A stretch of 64,000 nucleotides of DNA, taken from assembly GCF_011927795.1 (NCBI RefSeq), contig NZ_JAATJJ010000001.1:558001-622000 (forward strand), read 5' to 3'. This document shows, piece by piece, positions 10,248 to 18,826 of the stretch. The notes beneath the pieces are model-generated. The model did not search any database. It was given only the letters and a program-made list of their open reading frames with translations, and was not told the origin of the DNA. The DNA comes from Saonia flava (GTDB lineage: Bacteria > Bacteroidota > Bacteroidia > Flavobacteriales > Flavobacteriaceae). The number at the start of each line of letters is the position of its first letter. The stretch's first letter is position 1. The translations under genes were made by a program, and so were the position numbers.

Positions 10248-10841
10248 TTAATTGTTATTTTCTTCTGTTTTAACCGCAATAATCACCCCAGTTGACCAGT
10301 TCATTTTGGTCAAATTAAAATCCTTTCTTCTTTCCAAATAATCAACCAGTCCATCTACTTTTTCCTGATGTCCTTCTGGCCAATTTGATTGGGCAGTCAT
10401 ATCATCAATCACATAAAAACCTCCAACTTTTATTAAATCTAAAACCTCATTAATGTGACTGTATTTACCTGGCCATGCATCTGCAAAAACCAAGTCGAAT
10501 TGATTTCCTTTATACTTTTTAATCCATTCAGCCCCATCCTCGCAAATCACTTCTACCCTGCTATCATTGCCAAAATAATCTTTGGCAATTTTAATTAGTT
10601 TAGGGTCATTGTCAACTGTAACCAAATGAGATTCTGCATCCATTCCATCCACCATCCAAGATAAGGAAAGTCCAATTCCTGTCCCCAACTCCAATATATT
10701 AGCATTGGGTTTGGAGGAAATCAAAGTTTTCAACAAAGTGCCAATATGCAAATCAGATGGCATTGTAAACCCAATTTCTTGGGACTTACGCTCTATCTCA
10801 GCATGAATACTTGGCTTATCTAAAATGTTCTGGTCGTTCAT
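10248..10841 (-). CDS. class I SAM-dependent O-methyltransferase-like protein inside the ilv operon
   Basis: This 197-residue protein carries SAM motif I (ILELGTGIGLSLSWM, residues ~44-58), an acidic motif II (LVTVDNDPKLIKIAKDYFG) and motif FDLVFADAWPGKY, as in the catechol/caffeoyl-CoA O-methyltransferase fold. No substrate can be read from the sequence. Its start is only 2 bases after the ilvB stop, and ilvN follows 52 bases after it, so it is translated from the ilv message. It could be a small-molecule methyltransferase unrelated to branched-chain synthesis that became lodged in the operon, or a modifier of a pathway intermediate. Confidence 0.85.
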   Translation of the reverse strand: MNDQNILDKPSIHAEIERKSQEIGFTMPSDLHIGTLLKTLISSKPNANILELGTGIGLSLSWMVDGMDAESHLVTVDNDPKLIKIAKDYFGNDSRVEVICEDGAEWIKKYKGNQFDLVFADAWPGKYSHINEVLDLIKVGGFYVIDDMTAQSNWPEGHQEKVDGLVDYLERRKDFNLTKMNWSTGVIIAVKTEENNN

Positions 10842-10843
10842 GG

Positions 10844-12577
10844 TTATTTTAGTCTAACATCAGAAACAGATGCCCCAGAAGGAATCATTGGAAATACATT
10901 GTCTTCTTTCTCAACACATACCTCCAAGAAAAAGGCATCTTTAGAAGCCATCATTTCCTCTACCGCAGCTTTTAAATCTTTTCTTTCTTTAACCCTTGTG
11001 GATTTTATATGATAGCCTTCTGCTATTTTCACAAAATCTGGATTAACCATTACTGTAGAAGCATAGCGACTATCAAAAAATAGTTCCTGCCATTGTCTTA
11101 CCATTCCTAAGTGGTCATTGTTCAGCACAACAATTTTTACCGGAGTTTTATTTTGAAAAATAGTTCCTAATTCCTGAATGGTCATTTGATAACCTCCATC
11201 TCCAATAATTGCTACTACTTCCCTATCCATAGCTCCCATTTTGGCCCCAATGGCAGCTGGTAGCGCAAACCCCATAGTTCCTAAACCTCCAGACGTGATA
11301 TTACTTTTAGTTTGCTTAAACTTGGCATATCTACATGCGAACATTTGATGTTGGCCAACATCGCTCACAATGACTGCTTTGTTTTCTGAGGCTATGTTTA
11401 TTTCTTCCATCACCTCTCCCATAGTCAAACCTTCTTTGGTTGGGTGAATGTCATTTTTTATAACCGCGTCAAACTCAATTTCGTACTTTTTCTTAAACTC
11501 ATTGTGCCAAGCTTCATGTCTGTTTTCATTTAACAAAGGCAACAATAAATCCAATGTTTCTCTAGCATTGCCTAGAACGGCTACATCTGTCTTTACATTT
11601 TTGTCTATTTCAGCTGGGTCAATGTCAAAATGAATAACTTTTGCTTGTTTGGCATAAGTGTCCAAATCCCCTGTTACCCTATCATCAAAACGCATCCCAA
11701 TAGCTATCAATACATCACACTCATTGGTCAATAAGTTGGGTCCATAATTTCCATGCATGCCTACCATACCCACATTTAAAGGATGGTCCGTGTCCATGGC
11801 CGAAAGACCAAGAATAGTCCATGCAGCAGGTATTCCCGCTTTTTCCACAACTGACTTAAGCTGTTCTTCTGCCTTCCCCAAAATAACACCTTGGCCAAAA
11901 ACAATATAGGGCTTCTTGGCTGAATTTATCAATTCTGCAGCTGCCTCGATTGCTTTTTTGTTGGGTTTAGGAACTGGATTATAGCTTCTTACTTTTTTAC
12001 AAGGTTCATAAAAAAAGTCAAGTTCCTCAAATTGTGCATTTTTAGTTATATCAACCAAAACCGGGCCTGGACGACCAGACCTGGCAATATAAAATGCTTT
12101 TGCCATAATTTCTGGTATTTCTTCAGCTCTTGTAATCTGGTAGTTCCATTTAGTCACAGGAGTTGAAATACCAATAATATCGGTTTCTTGAAATGCGTCT
12201 GAACCCAATAAATGTCTGGTAACCTGACCAGTAATGCATACCATAGGAGTTGAATCTATCTGGGCATCTGCCAGACCAGTAACTAAATTAGTCGCTCCTG
12301 GACCAGATGTTGCCATGGCAACCCCCACATCACCTGTAACTCTGGCATAGCCTTGAGCCGCATGTGTGGCGCCTTGTTCATGTCTAGTTAAAATATGCGT
12401 CAATTTATCTTGAAACTTATATAGCTCATCATAAATGGGCATAATGGCACCTCCTGGATATCCATATACCAAATTTGCCCCTTCCGCAAGCAAACAATGG
12501 ATAATAGCCTCGGCTCCACTAATTTTAATAGGTGTCTGTTTATTGGTCTTTGTTTCCTCCTTCTTCAATGTTTCCAT
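10844..12577 (-). CDS. ilvB: acetolactate synthase large (catalytic) subunit
   Basis: This 577-residue ThDP enzyme condenses pyruvate with pyruvate or 2-oxobutanoate. The N-terminal domain has GYPGGAIMPIYDELY and HEQGATHAAQGYAR, with the ThDP-activating Glu. The central FAD-binding-type domain follows, and the C-terminal ThDP domain has GLGTMGFALPAAIGA, then GDGGYQMTIQEL and NNDHLGMVRQW. Length is normal. It lies 27 bases after ilvD. Confidence 0.97.
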   Translation of the reverse strand: METLKKEETKTNKQTPIKISGAEAIIHCLLAEGANLVYGYPGGAIMPIYDELYKFQDKLTHILTRHEQGATHAAQGYARVTGDVGVAMATSGPGATNLVTGLADAQIDSTPMVCITGQVTRHLLGSDAFQETDIIGISTPVTKWNYQITRAEEIPEIMAKAFYIARSGRPGPVLVDITKNAQFEELDFFYEPCKKVRSYNPVPKPNKKAIEAAAELINSAKKPYIVFGQGVILGKAEEQLKSVVEKAGIPAAWTILGLSAMDTDHPLNVGMVGMHGNYGPNLLTNECDVLIAIGMRFDDRVTGDLDTYAKQAKVIHFDIDPAEIDKNVKTDVAVLGNARETLDLLLPLLNENRHEAWHNEFKKKYEIEFDAVIKNDIHPTKEGLTMGEVMEEINIASENKAVIVSDVGQHQMFACRYAKFKQTKSNITSGGLGTMGFALPAAIGAKMGAMDREVVAIIGDGGYQMTIQELGTIFQNKTPVKIVVLNNDHLGMVRQWQELFFDSRYASTVMVNPDFVKIAEGYHIKSTRVKERKDLKAAVEEMMASKDAFFLEVCVEKEDNVFPMIPSGASVSDVRLK

Positions 12578-12604
12578 ATCAAAATATTAATAACACGCTA
12601 TTCA

Positions 12605-14281
12605 CTAAAATTCATCAGTTACACAACCTTTGGATGCCGATGAAACTGTTTTAGCATATTTGTATAAACTTCCTTTTCTTACTTTAAGAGCCGGCTGTAC
12701 CCAGGCTGCTCTTCTCTTTTCGATTTGGTCATCTGTAAGGTCAACAGAGATACTGTTTTTCTCTGCATCAATGGTTATAATGTCTCCATCTCTGACCAAT
12801 CCAATTGTTCCTCCATCCTGAGCTTCAGGAGAAACATGACCTACAACAAAACCATGGGTTCCTCCAGAAAAACGACCATCGGTAATCAAGGCAACATCCT
12901 TCCCAAGACCTGCTCCCATAATGGCAGCCGTTGGCTTTAACATTTCTGGCATTCCAGGCCCTCCTTTAGGACCTTCATAACGAATAACCACTACATCTCC
13001 TTTCTTCACCATTCCTGCCCCAATTCCGTCATTAGCTTTAAACTCGTCCTCAAAAACCTTGGCGGGACCAGAAAAATACAGCCCTTCTTTACCCGTAATT
13101 TTGGCTACTGCACCATCCTTGGCCAAGTTTCCGTATAAAATACGCAAGTGACCTGTTTCCTTAATGGGAGCATCCAACGGTTTCACCACTTTCTGGCCAT
13201 CGGTTAAACTTGGAACATCTACCAAGTTCTCCGCTATTGTTTTTCCAGTAACGGTAAGGCAATCCCCATGTAACATACCATTCTCCAACATAAACTTCAT
13301 AACAGCAGGAATACCACCCACCCTATGAACATCCTCCATTAAATATTTACCACTAGGTTTTAAATCTGCCAAAAATGGGGTTGTATCACTTATTCTTTGA
13401 AAATCATCTAATGTAAATTCTATTTCAGCAGCTTTGGCTATTGCCAAAAAGTGAAGTACCGCATTTGTTGAACCTCCTAAAACTGTAAGTAACCGAACCG
13501 CATTCTCAAATGATTTTTTGGTAATAATATCACTTGGCTTAATATCGTTCTCCAATAAGTATTTCAGTGCTTTTCCTGATTCTATACAATCGCCTTTTTT
13601 TTCACTTCCCGTAGCGGGGTTGGATGAGTTGTATGGTAATGCCATTCCCAAGGCTTCTATTGCGGAAGCCATTGTATTCGCTGTATACATTCCTCCACAA
13701 GCCCCTGCTCCTGGGCAAGCGTTTTGTATAACTCCCTTGTAATCTTCTTCATTCATTGTCCCGGCCACTTTCTCGCCCCAAGCTTCAAAAGCTGATACTA
13801 CATCCAGTTTTTTATCCTTAAAACAACCAGATGCAATAGTTCCACCATATACCAAAACCGAAGGTCTATCCAAACGAATCATTGCCATTAAGGCTCCAGG
13901 CATATTTTTATCACAACCCACAACAGTGACCAATCCATCATAGTTCATGGCCTGCACCACAGTTTCCATGGAATCAGCAATAATATCTCTTGAGGGCAAA
14001 GAATAGCGCATTCCATAGGTTCCCATGGATATACCATCACTTACACCAATGGTATTAAATACAAGACCCACTAAATCCTTGGAATTTGTACCTTCCTTTA
14101 CATACTGGGCCAAATCATTTAAATGCATATTACAGGGATTCCCCTCATAACCTGTGCTTCCAATCCCTATTAAAGGCTTTCTAAGATCATTGTCTGTAAG
14201 TCCTATAGCATGCAACATAGCTTGTGCAGCCGGTTGTGTTGGATCTTGGGTTACATTTTTACTGTACTTATTTAATTCCAT
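12605..14281 (-). CDS. ilvD: dihydroxy-acid dehydratase
   Basis: This 558-residue Fe-S dehydratase makes the 2-oxo acids of valine and isoleucine synthesis. Cluster and active-site motifs are EGNPCNMHL (near residue 48), [14 protein letters not shown] and [18 protein letters not shown], with the C-terminal [12 protein letters not shown] and [10 protein letters not shown]. It is the first structural gene of the seven-gene ilv operon, and an attenuator-like leader lies upstream. Confidence 0.97.
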   Translation of the reverse strand: MELNKYSKNVTQDPTQPAAQAMLHAIGLTDNDLRKPLIGIGSTGYEGNPCNMHLNDLAQYVKEGTNSKDLVGLVFNTIGVSDGISMGTYGMRYSLPSRDIIADSMETVVQAMNYDGLVTVVGCDKNMPGALMAMIRLDRPSVLVYGGTIASGCFKDKKLDVVSAFEAWGEKVAGTMNEEDYKGVIQNACPGAGACGGMYTANTMASAIEALGMALPYNSSNPATGSEKKGDCIESGKALKYLLENDIKPSDIITKKSFENAVRLLTVLGGSTNAVLHFLAIAKAAEIEFTLDDFQRISDTTPFLADLKPSGKYLMEDVHRVGGIPAVMKFMLENGMLHGDCLTVTGKTIAENLVDVPSLTDGQKVVKPLDAPIKETGHLRILYGNLAKDGAVAKITGKEGLYFSGPAKVFEDEFKANDGIGAGMVKKGDVVVIRYEGPKGGPGMPEMLKPTAAIMGAGLGKDVALITDGRFSGGTHGFVVGHVSPEAQDGGTIGLVRDGDIITIDAEKNSISVDLTDDQIEKRRAAWVQPALKVRKGSLYKYAKTVSSASKGCVTDEF

Positions 14282-14468
14282 TCTGTGTTTCGCTTCAATT
14301 TTTTAATATAAAATGAATCCTTCTATCAAAGATAAATCTTTAAAAAAGTCAATTCTTTCAACAATAGTTTTAGGTTTAAATTCAGTTTCAAATATATTTA
14401 TTTAAAATACTGATAATCAATTATATAAATGTGTTATTCGTACCATATTCAACACTTTTCCATCTACA
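14282..14468 (-). other. untranslated ilv leader between the attenuator hairpin and ilvD
   Basis: About 190 very AT-rich bases separate the terminator hairpin from the ilvD start. I see no further ORF, strong hairpin or recognisable riboswitch here. It is probably the 5' untranslated part of read-through ilv mRNA. Confidence 0.5.
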
Positions 14469-14504
14469 AAGAAAAAGCCTGTATCTCTATTTGATACAGG
14501 CTTT
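14469..14504 (-). terminator. ilv attenuator / terminator hairpin
   Basis: Arms at 14493-14504 and 14474-14485 form a perfect 12-bp stem (AAAGCCTGTATC with its complement) around a 7-base loop. On the minus strand the stem is followed by TTTTTCTTT, so it is an intrinsic terminator. It lies 22 bases after the stop of an 18-codon leader ORF rich in Leu, Ile and Val codons and ~190 bases before ilvD. The simplest reading is transcription attenuation of the ilv operon. It would also end transcripts arriving from pxpC. Confidence 0.85.
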
Positions 14505-14526
14505 AACAATCAATTGAAAGTCCATA

Positions 14527-14583
14527 TCATCCCCTAAAGGGGACAACAATGAACAAATTGATTAAATTTTTTCTTCTATTCAT
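14527..14583 (-). CDS. ilv operon leader peptide (18 aa), branched-chain-codon rich
   Basis: A minus-strand ATG ORF encodes MNRRKNLINLFIVVPFRG. Positions 7-13 hold Leu-Ile-Asn-Leu-Phe-Ile-Val-Val just outside that range, so six of eight consecutive codons are Leu, Ile or Val. A short TCCCC/GGGGA stem overlaps its last codons and stop, and a terminator hairpin follows. This is the classical layout of an amino-acid leader peptide whose ribosome stalls when charged tRNA for the end product is scarce. It was identified by reading the ilvD upstream region; it is too short for usual gene callers. An explicit antiterminator pairing could not be settled by eye. Confidence 0.75.
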   Translation of the reverse strand: MNRRKNLINLFIVVPFRG

Positions 14584-14636
14584 TTCTGTAAAATTAATTA
14601 AAAAATGCAACTCCACAAACAAATGAGACCTGCTCT

Positions 14637-15476
14637 TTATTTTAATTTAAATGAAACTTTATCCCCAGATTTTTTTTGTGCCAAAATAGATATGGCCCGG
14701 TCCGACAACTGCAATATTCGCGGGTAACCTCCTGTAGTTTGCCCATCTTTCATTAAAACAATCAATTTTCCCGATGGGGTTAACTGAACCGTGCCTGGTA
14801 GCGTAGCAGATGTTAGCATGGAAAAGGAATGCCCTTTTATTAAATCTTCTAATTGGTAGGCCATTCTATTATTTTCTTTTGCTATGGAGAATTCCCTGAA
14901 AAACAAAGCTTCTAAATGTTTGTCATTTAACAAATCATATTCTGGTCCTTTATAAACTTCCAAAACAACTTCAGTTAAAAAAGAATCGGTTGGAAATTCA
15001 TCATGCTCGACATGGAAATGGGGATAAGCATCATAGGGAATTTCTGCTCCTTTCTTTATATATGCATTGGGAGTAATAGGATAATAAAGAGATTTACTGC
15101 CCAATTTGTCTTCAACTTTAAACCCTCCCTTAATGGCCAAATAGGATCTAAATCCTTTCTCCAGTTTACCAAAGGACACTATATCTCCTTTTTCAATTTT
15201 ATAGACCTTACAATTAACGATTGGCTCACTATTCAATGTAGCTGACATTTCTGCCCCTCCCAATACGATATAGGTATCCTCTTCAAATTCAAGGGTTGGT
15301 CCAGTCATGGTAATTTCCAAGGCCGCCGCATTCTCATTGTTCTTTAATAATTTATTGGCCTTATGGAAAGAATAGGAATCCATAACACCCGAAACTGGAA
15401 CCCCTTTATCCCTAAAGTTAAATCTGCCCCTATCTTGAATTGTAGTGAAAAAACCTGATTTAAGTACCTTAAGCAT
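14637..15476 (-). CDS. pxpC: 5-oxoprolinase subunit C (KipA/AHS2 family)
   Basis: This 279-residue protein is of the AHS2/biotin-dependent carboxyltransferase-like family. It begins LKVLKSGFFTTIQDRGRF, with later GVPVSGVMD and the end-proximal MKDGQTTGGYPRI, all hallmark segments of PxpC. With PxpA and PxpB it forms the ATP-dependent prokaryotic 5-oxoprolinase that converts pyroglutamate, a spontaneous glutamine/glutathione by-product, to glutamate. Its start overlaps the end of pxpB by 8 bases, indicating translational coupling. Confidence 0.93.
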   Translation of the reverse strand: MLKVLKSGFFTTIQDRGRFNFRDKGVPVSGVMDSYSFHKANKLLKNNENAAALEITMTGPTLEFEEDTYIVLGGAEMSATLNSEPIVNCKVYKIEKGDIVSFGKLEKGFRSYLAIKGGFKVEDKLGSKSLYYPITPNAYIKKGAEIPYDAYPHFHVEHDEFPTDSFLTEVVLEVYKGPEYDLLNDKHLEALFFREFSIAKENNRMAYQLEDLIKGHSFSMLTSATLPGTVQLTPSGKLIVLMKDGQTTGGYPRILQLSDRAISILAQKKSGDKVSFKLK

Positions 15477-16206
15477 TTATAATCTCTTTTTCCAATTCGT
15501 AAATTCCAACTTCTCCTTGGATTTTATGTAAATCATATTCTGCTCGTGGAATTGGATAAAATTGGATTTTGTCCCCAACATTGACTAAGCATGGGTCCTT
15601 CTTATTGCTATTGAAAATTGGAACAGGGCAGTTGCCAATGATGTTCCAACCTCCGGGAGATTCCTGAGGATAAACCCCAGTTTGTTTTCCTGCAATTCCA
15701 ACAGCGCCTTTTTCCACTTTTAATCGAGGACTAATTCTTCTTGGGATTTCCAATTCTTGTGGCAATCCACCTAAATACATAAAGCCAGGCAAGAAGCCAA
15801 TTCCAAAGACTGTATATATATGCTGGGCGTGCAAAGCAATTATCTCATCCGTGCTTTTATTAAGTTCTTTTGATATTGTTTCTAAATCAATTCCAAAATT
15901 AAGATCATAACAAACAGGAAGCTTCCATATATATCTTTCTACAGAATCAACTATGTTCTCTTCTGAATACCAATCCTTAAGTTGTTCTTTGAAATTATTA
16001 AATTCTATTGGGTCATCTTTTTGAATAAGAGTAAGGGAATTATAGGCAGGTACGGTTTCCCATCCATTTTTCTTTAAACAATTCTGCTTCAGATATTGAT
16101 TGAACTGAATGATATCTTCCAAGATTTTCTCATCGACCTTGCTTGGCCATTCCACGAGAATAGCATGCTCGCCAAATGGCTTTATGGAAATGGAAAACGT
16201 GCTCAC
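15469..16206 (-). CDS. pxpB: 5-oxoprolinase subunit B (KipI/AHS1 family)
   Basis: This 245-residue AHS1-family protein contains the typical block TVFGIGFLPGFMYLGGLP, then IPRRISPRLKVEKGAVGIAG and YPQESPGGWNIIG. The start codon is GTG: the last base of the pxpA TAG stop is the first base of this GTG, so the two genes share base 16206. The protein is subunit B of 5-oxoprolinase; the Bacillus homologue KipI also inhibits a sporulation kinase, which is not relevant here. Confidence 0.93.
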   Translation of the reverse strand: MSTFSISIKPFGEHAILVEWPSKVDEKILEDIIQFNQYLKQNCLKKNGWETVPAYNSLTLIQKDDPIEFNNFKEQLKDWYSEENIVDSVERYIWKLPVCYDLNFGIDLETISKELNKSTDEIIALHAQHIYTVFGIGFLPGFMYLGGLPQELEIPRRISPRLKVEKGAVGIAGKQTGVYPQESPGGWNIIGNCPVPIFNSNKKDPCLVNVGDKIQFYPIPRAEYDLHKIQGEVGIYELEKEIINA

Positions 16207-16946
16207 TATTTAATGTAAATATTTAGTTTACTCAATTCAACTGAAAGATACATCAATATTTTTAATGCGTTTGGTGTGTCTCCATGAATACAATAGGTGT
16301 CGGCGTAAATTTCAACAATTTCACCATCAGATGTTTTAATATTCTGGTTTTTAATCATGTGCAATAAATGTTTCATTACATCTTTAGGGCTAGTAATCAA
16401 AGCATTGGGCAAGCTTCGGGAAACCAAACCTAAATCTGCATTATAATTCCTGTCCCCAAAAGCCTCTCTTTTTATTTTATATCCATTCTCTTTGGCCAAT
16501 TCTTCTATAACAGAATTATAAGGGACGTAGAGGTAGACATCCTCTTTATATTGCTCAATGGCTTCAAGAAAAACAGTAGCCATCTCCAAATTCATTGCTA
16601 TGTCATTATATAGGGCTCCATGAGGTTTTATGTGATGTAATGGAGCCTTGTTCTTTTTCAGAACTAAAATTAAACTGTTTATTTGCTTTTTAATACTTTC
16701 CTGAAGTTCTAACAATGGAATATTCAAAGAAATTCTTCCGAAATTGGCTTTATCAGGATACGAAGGATGAGCTCCAATTTTTATGTCATTTTTTATAGCC
16801 AACTGCACCACCTCATCCATAGTATTACTATCTCCAGCATGACCACCACAAGCAATGTTACAAGAAGAAATAAAGGGAAAGAGCTTCTCTTCATTGCCCA
16901 TTCCTTCTCCTACATCACAGTTAATATCAATTTCTATTCTCCCCAT
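16206..16946 (-). CDS. pxpA: 5-oxoprolinase subunit A (LamB/YcsF family)
   Basis: This 246-residue LamB/YcsF protein starts with EIDINCDVGEGMGNEEKLFP and continues with SCNIACGGHAGD, HPSYPDKANFGR and HIKPHGALYND, the metal/substrate-site motifs of the family. It is the hydrolase-like subunit of the PxpABC complex. Its ATG follows the TAA of the NRAMP-like gene with no intervening base, so transporter and enzyme are made from one message. Confidence 0.94.
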   Translation of the reverse strand: MGRIEIDINCDVGEGMGNEEKLFPFISSCNIACGGHAGDSNTMDEVVQLAIKNDIKIGAHPSYPDKANFGRISLNIPLLELQESIKKQINSLILVLKKNKAPLHHIKPHGALYNDIAMNLEMATVFLEAIEQYKEDVYLYVPYNSVIEELAKENGYKIKREAFGDRNYNADLGLVSRSLPNALITSPKDVMKHLLHMIKNQNIKTSDGEIVEIYADTYCIHGDTPNALKILMYLSVELSKLNIYIK

Positions 16947-18140
16947 TTAAAACAATCCGAAAACTTTAAAAATACTTTTTGCACCCAAAACTATAGCAAG
17001 CAATATGATTATAATGCCTAAAATATTCTGCATGGCCTTGTTTTTATACTCTCCCATAACAGTTGTTTTGTTAACCACCCATAACAAGAAAATTGCAATT
17101 ACAGGAAGTAATATTCCATTTGCAACTTGGGCAAACTTTATAATTTCAATGGGTTTTATTCCAAATGACAAAAAGAATACTCCCAATGCCAATATAAAGA
17201 ACCATACCATTCTAAACCGAATGTCTTTCATGCTTGCATTCCATCCAAAACAACTATTCACAACATAGGCCGCTGCCAAAGGTGCTGTAATGGCAGAGGT
17301 AATCCCCGCTGCAAATAGACCAATCCCCATAAAATATTTGGCACTTTGCCCATATAGTGGCTCCAATCCTTTTGCCATATCCAATACATTGGAAACCCCA
17401 TCAGCGGAAATACTATTGGCCGCAACAACAATTGCCATGGAAACCAATCCGCCAAGTGCAATGGATATAAAAGTGTCCTTCTTGGCAAATTTTAAATCTT
17501 TTTTTGTTTTCCATTTTTCGCTTACAAGTGAGGCATGTAAAAATAGATTGTAAGGCACCACAGTTGTTCCCACCAAAGCAATAATGGTTAAAATACTGTT
17601 CTTGGACATGGTAGGGACAAAAAGTCCCTTTAAAATTTCACCTACATTAGGTTTTGTAATTATGGCAGTGACCAAAAAAGATAGGCTCATAAAAATGACC
17701 AAAGTAACCAACACTTTTTCAAGAACGTTGTAGTTTCCAAAAAATAAAAGTACAAATGCTAAAAAACCAACAATAAGGGGGTAAAAAGCTCCTGTTTGTT
17801 TTCCAAAAACCGCCTCCATACCCAAAGTTGCCCCACCTATATTTCCCGCTTCATATGCCGCATTTCCGACCACAATAGCCCCCAATATAATGACTATTAC
17901 CACATATCTAACCCAAGGGGTTTTTAACTCACCTCTAATGACCTCAGCCAATCCTTTTTGAGTGATAATCCCCAATCTAGCCGACATTTCCTGTAGCACT
18001 ATGGTAGCTATTATGGATAACAATAGTGCCCATAGTAGGGAATAACCAAATTCAACCCCAGCTAAAGTGCAGGCAGTAACCGTACCTGGACCAATAAATG
18101 CAGCAGCCACTAAAACACCAGGCCCAACTTTTTTAAACAT
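16947..18140 (-). CDS. NRAMP-fold transporter lacking canonical metal-site residues, first gene of the pxp operon
   Basis: This 397-residue protein has 11 hydrophobic helices of the NRAMP/LeuT fold. The first helix aligns with NRAMP TM1 (GPGVLVAAAFIGPGTVTACT), but where metal transporters have DPGN this protein has GPGT at residues 17-20. In TM6 the MPH-type motif is VPY at residues 195-197 (GTTVVPYNLFLHASLV). Both changes remove known Mn/Fe ligands. Directly downstream lie pxpA, pxpB and pxpC, the same pairing as YcsG with YcsF/KipI/KipA in Bacillus. A role in importing 5-oxoproline or a related compound is plausible; metal transport is not supported by the residues. Confidence 0.85.
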   Translation of the reverse strand: MFKKVGPGVLVAAAFIGPGTVTACTLAGVEFGYSLLWALLLSIIATIVLQEMSARLGIITQKGLAEVIRGELKTPWVRYVVIVIILGAIVVGNAAYEAGNIGGATLGMEAVFGKQTGAFYPLIVGFLAFVLLFFGNYNVLEKVLVTLVIFMSLSFLVTAIITKPNVGEILKGLFVPTMSKNSILTIIALVGTTVVPYNLFLHASLVSEKWKTKKDLKFAKKDTFISIALGGLVSMAIVVAANSISADGVSNVLDMAKGLEPLYGQSAKYFMGIGLFAAGITSAITAPLAAAYVVNSCFGWNASMKDIRFRMVWFFILALGVFFLSFGIKPIEIIKFAQVANGILLPVIAIFLLWVVNKTTVMGEYKNKAMQNILGIIIILLAIVLGAKSIFKVFGLF

Positions 18141-18225
18141 TTAGGTTTACATTTTATGTTGAGTAAATATAAATGGTAGTAAATTAAAATTGACCGATGA
18201 ACTGCTGGAATTACATAAAAACCAT

Positions 18226-18260
18226 GCATTTCATCTAAAAATTTGCATTTCGTCTAAAAG
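18226..18260. promoter_or_regulatory. tandem 16-bp direct repeats upstream of the zinc-ribbon gene
   Basis: TGCATTTCATCTAAAA (18226-18241) and TGCATTTCGTCTAAAA (18245-18260) differ at one base and are spaced 19 bases start to start, close to two helical turns. They lie in the 202-base divergent region between the NRAMP-like gene and the 147-residue gene, about 80 bases before the latter. The arrangement suits a dimeric regulator binding one DNA face. The regulator is unknown. Confidence 0.55.
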
Positions 18261-18342
18261 TAGGGTTCCATACGTCGATACTTTATAATATTCCAAAAAA
18301 GTTAGGGTTATATTAATCCCGAATCTTAAACAACTAACTTGA

Positions 18343-18786
18343 ATGACGTGCTTAGAGTGCAATAAAGAGCTGAATGAAACAGACCATAGGAAATCTATTG
18401 ATGCCTTTGGAGTAGAATTATGTGATCCCCATAGAACACGAATCGAAAAATTAGTACAAATTAATGACACACCCATAGAAGCTATCCAATTATACTATGC
18501 CTTAAAGGAAGTTGGGGTATATACCATGTTGGAATGGTGGGATGGAAAAAAGTTTGTTGACCTGGCAGTTTCCAGGGTCAAATTAAATATTGAGGTTGAT
18601 ACAGAATATGATCTAATCACCCATGAACAGGCCATGAAAGACCTAGAAGAAGCCATGCATTCTTTTAAAAATGGGTTTACCACAATACGTATTCCACATA
18701 TTGTTATAAAATACAATCTATATAAGACTGTAAACAATATTTTGGGAATTGTGGAAGGACTAAAAGCCAATATAAAAGTCATTTAA
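18343..18786 (+). CDS. zinc-ribbon protein with possible PD-(D/E)XK (DUF559-like) nuclease fold
   Basis: This 147-residue protein starts with a CLEC knuckle (residues 3-6) and has a second Cys-Asp-Pro-His pair near residues 27-30, together a plausible zinc site. The middle and C-terminal part reads FVDLAVSRVKLNIEVD, with later IRIPHIVIKYNLYKTVNNI. This fits the D...ExD strand pattern of DUF559/Vsr-like endonuclease folds, but the match is by eye and lacks a confident catalytic Lys. No methylase or restriction partner is nearby. It reads rightward, and a membrane protein gene follows 40 bases later. Confidence 0.6.
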   Translation: MTCLECNKELNETDHRKSIDAFGVELCDPHRTRIEKLVQINDTPIEAIQLYYALKEVGVYTMLEWWDGKKFVDLAVSRVKLNIEVDTEYDLITHEQAMKDLEEAMHSFKNGFTTIRIPHIVIKYNLYKTVNNILGIVEGLKANIKVI

Positions 18787-18826
18787 ACTTTTACATTGGG
18801 CAGAATAACCTAAAAACTAAAGCCTT

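Noticed and set aside
14282-14636. T-box or other riboswitch before ilvD
   Set aside because: No T-box motif or specifier-loop structure is visible; the leader ORF plus terminator explains the region better.
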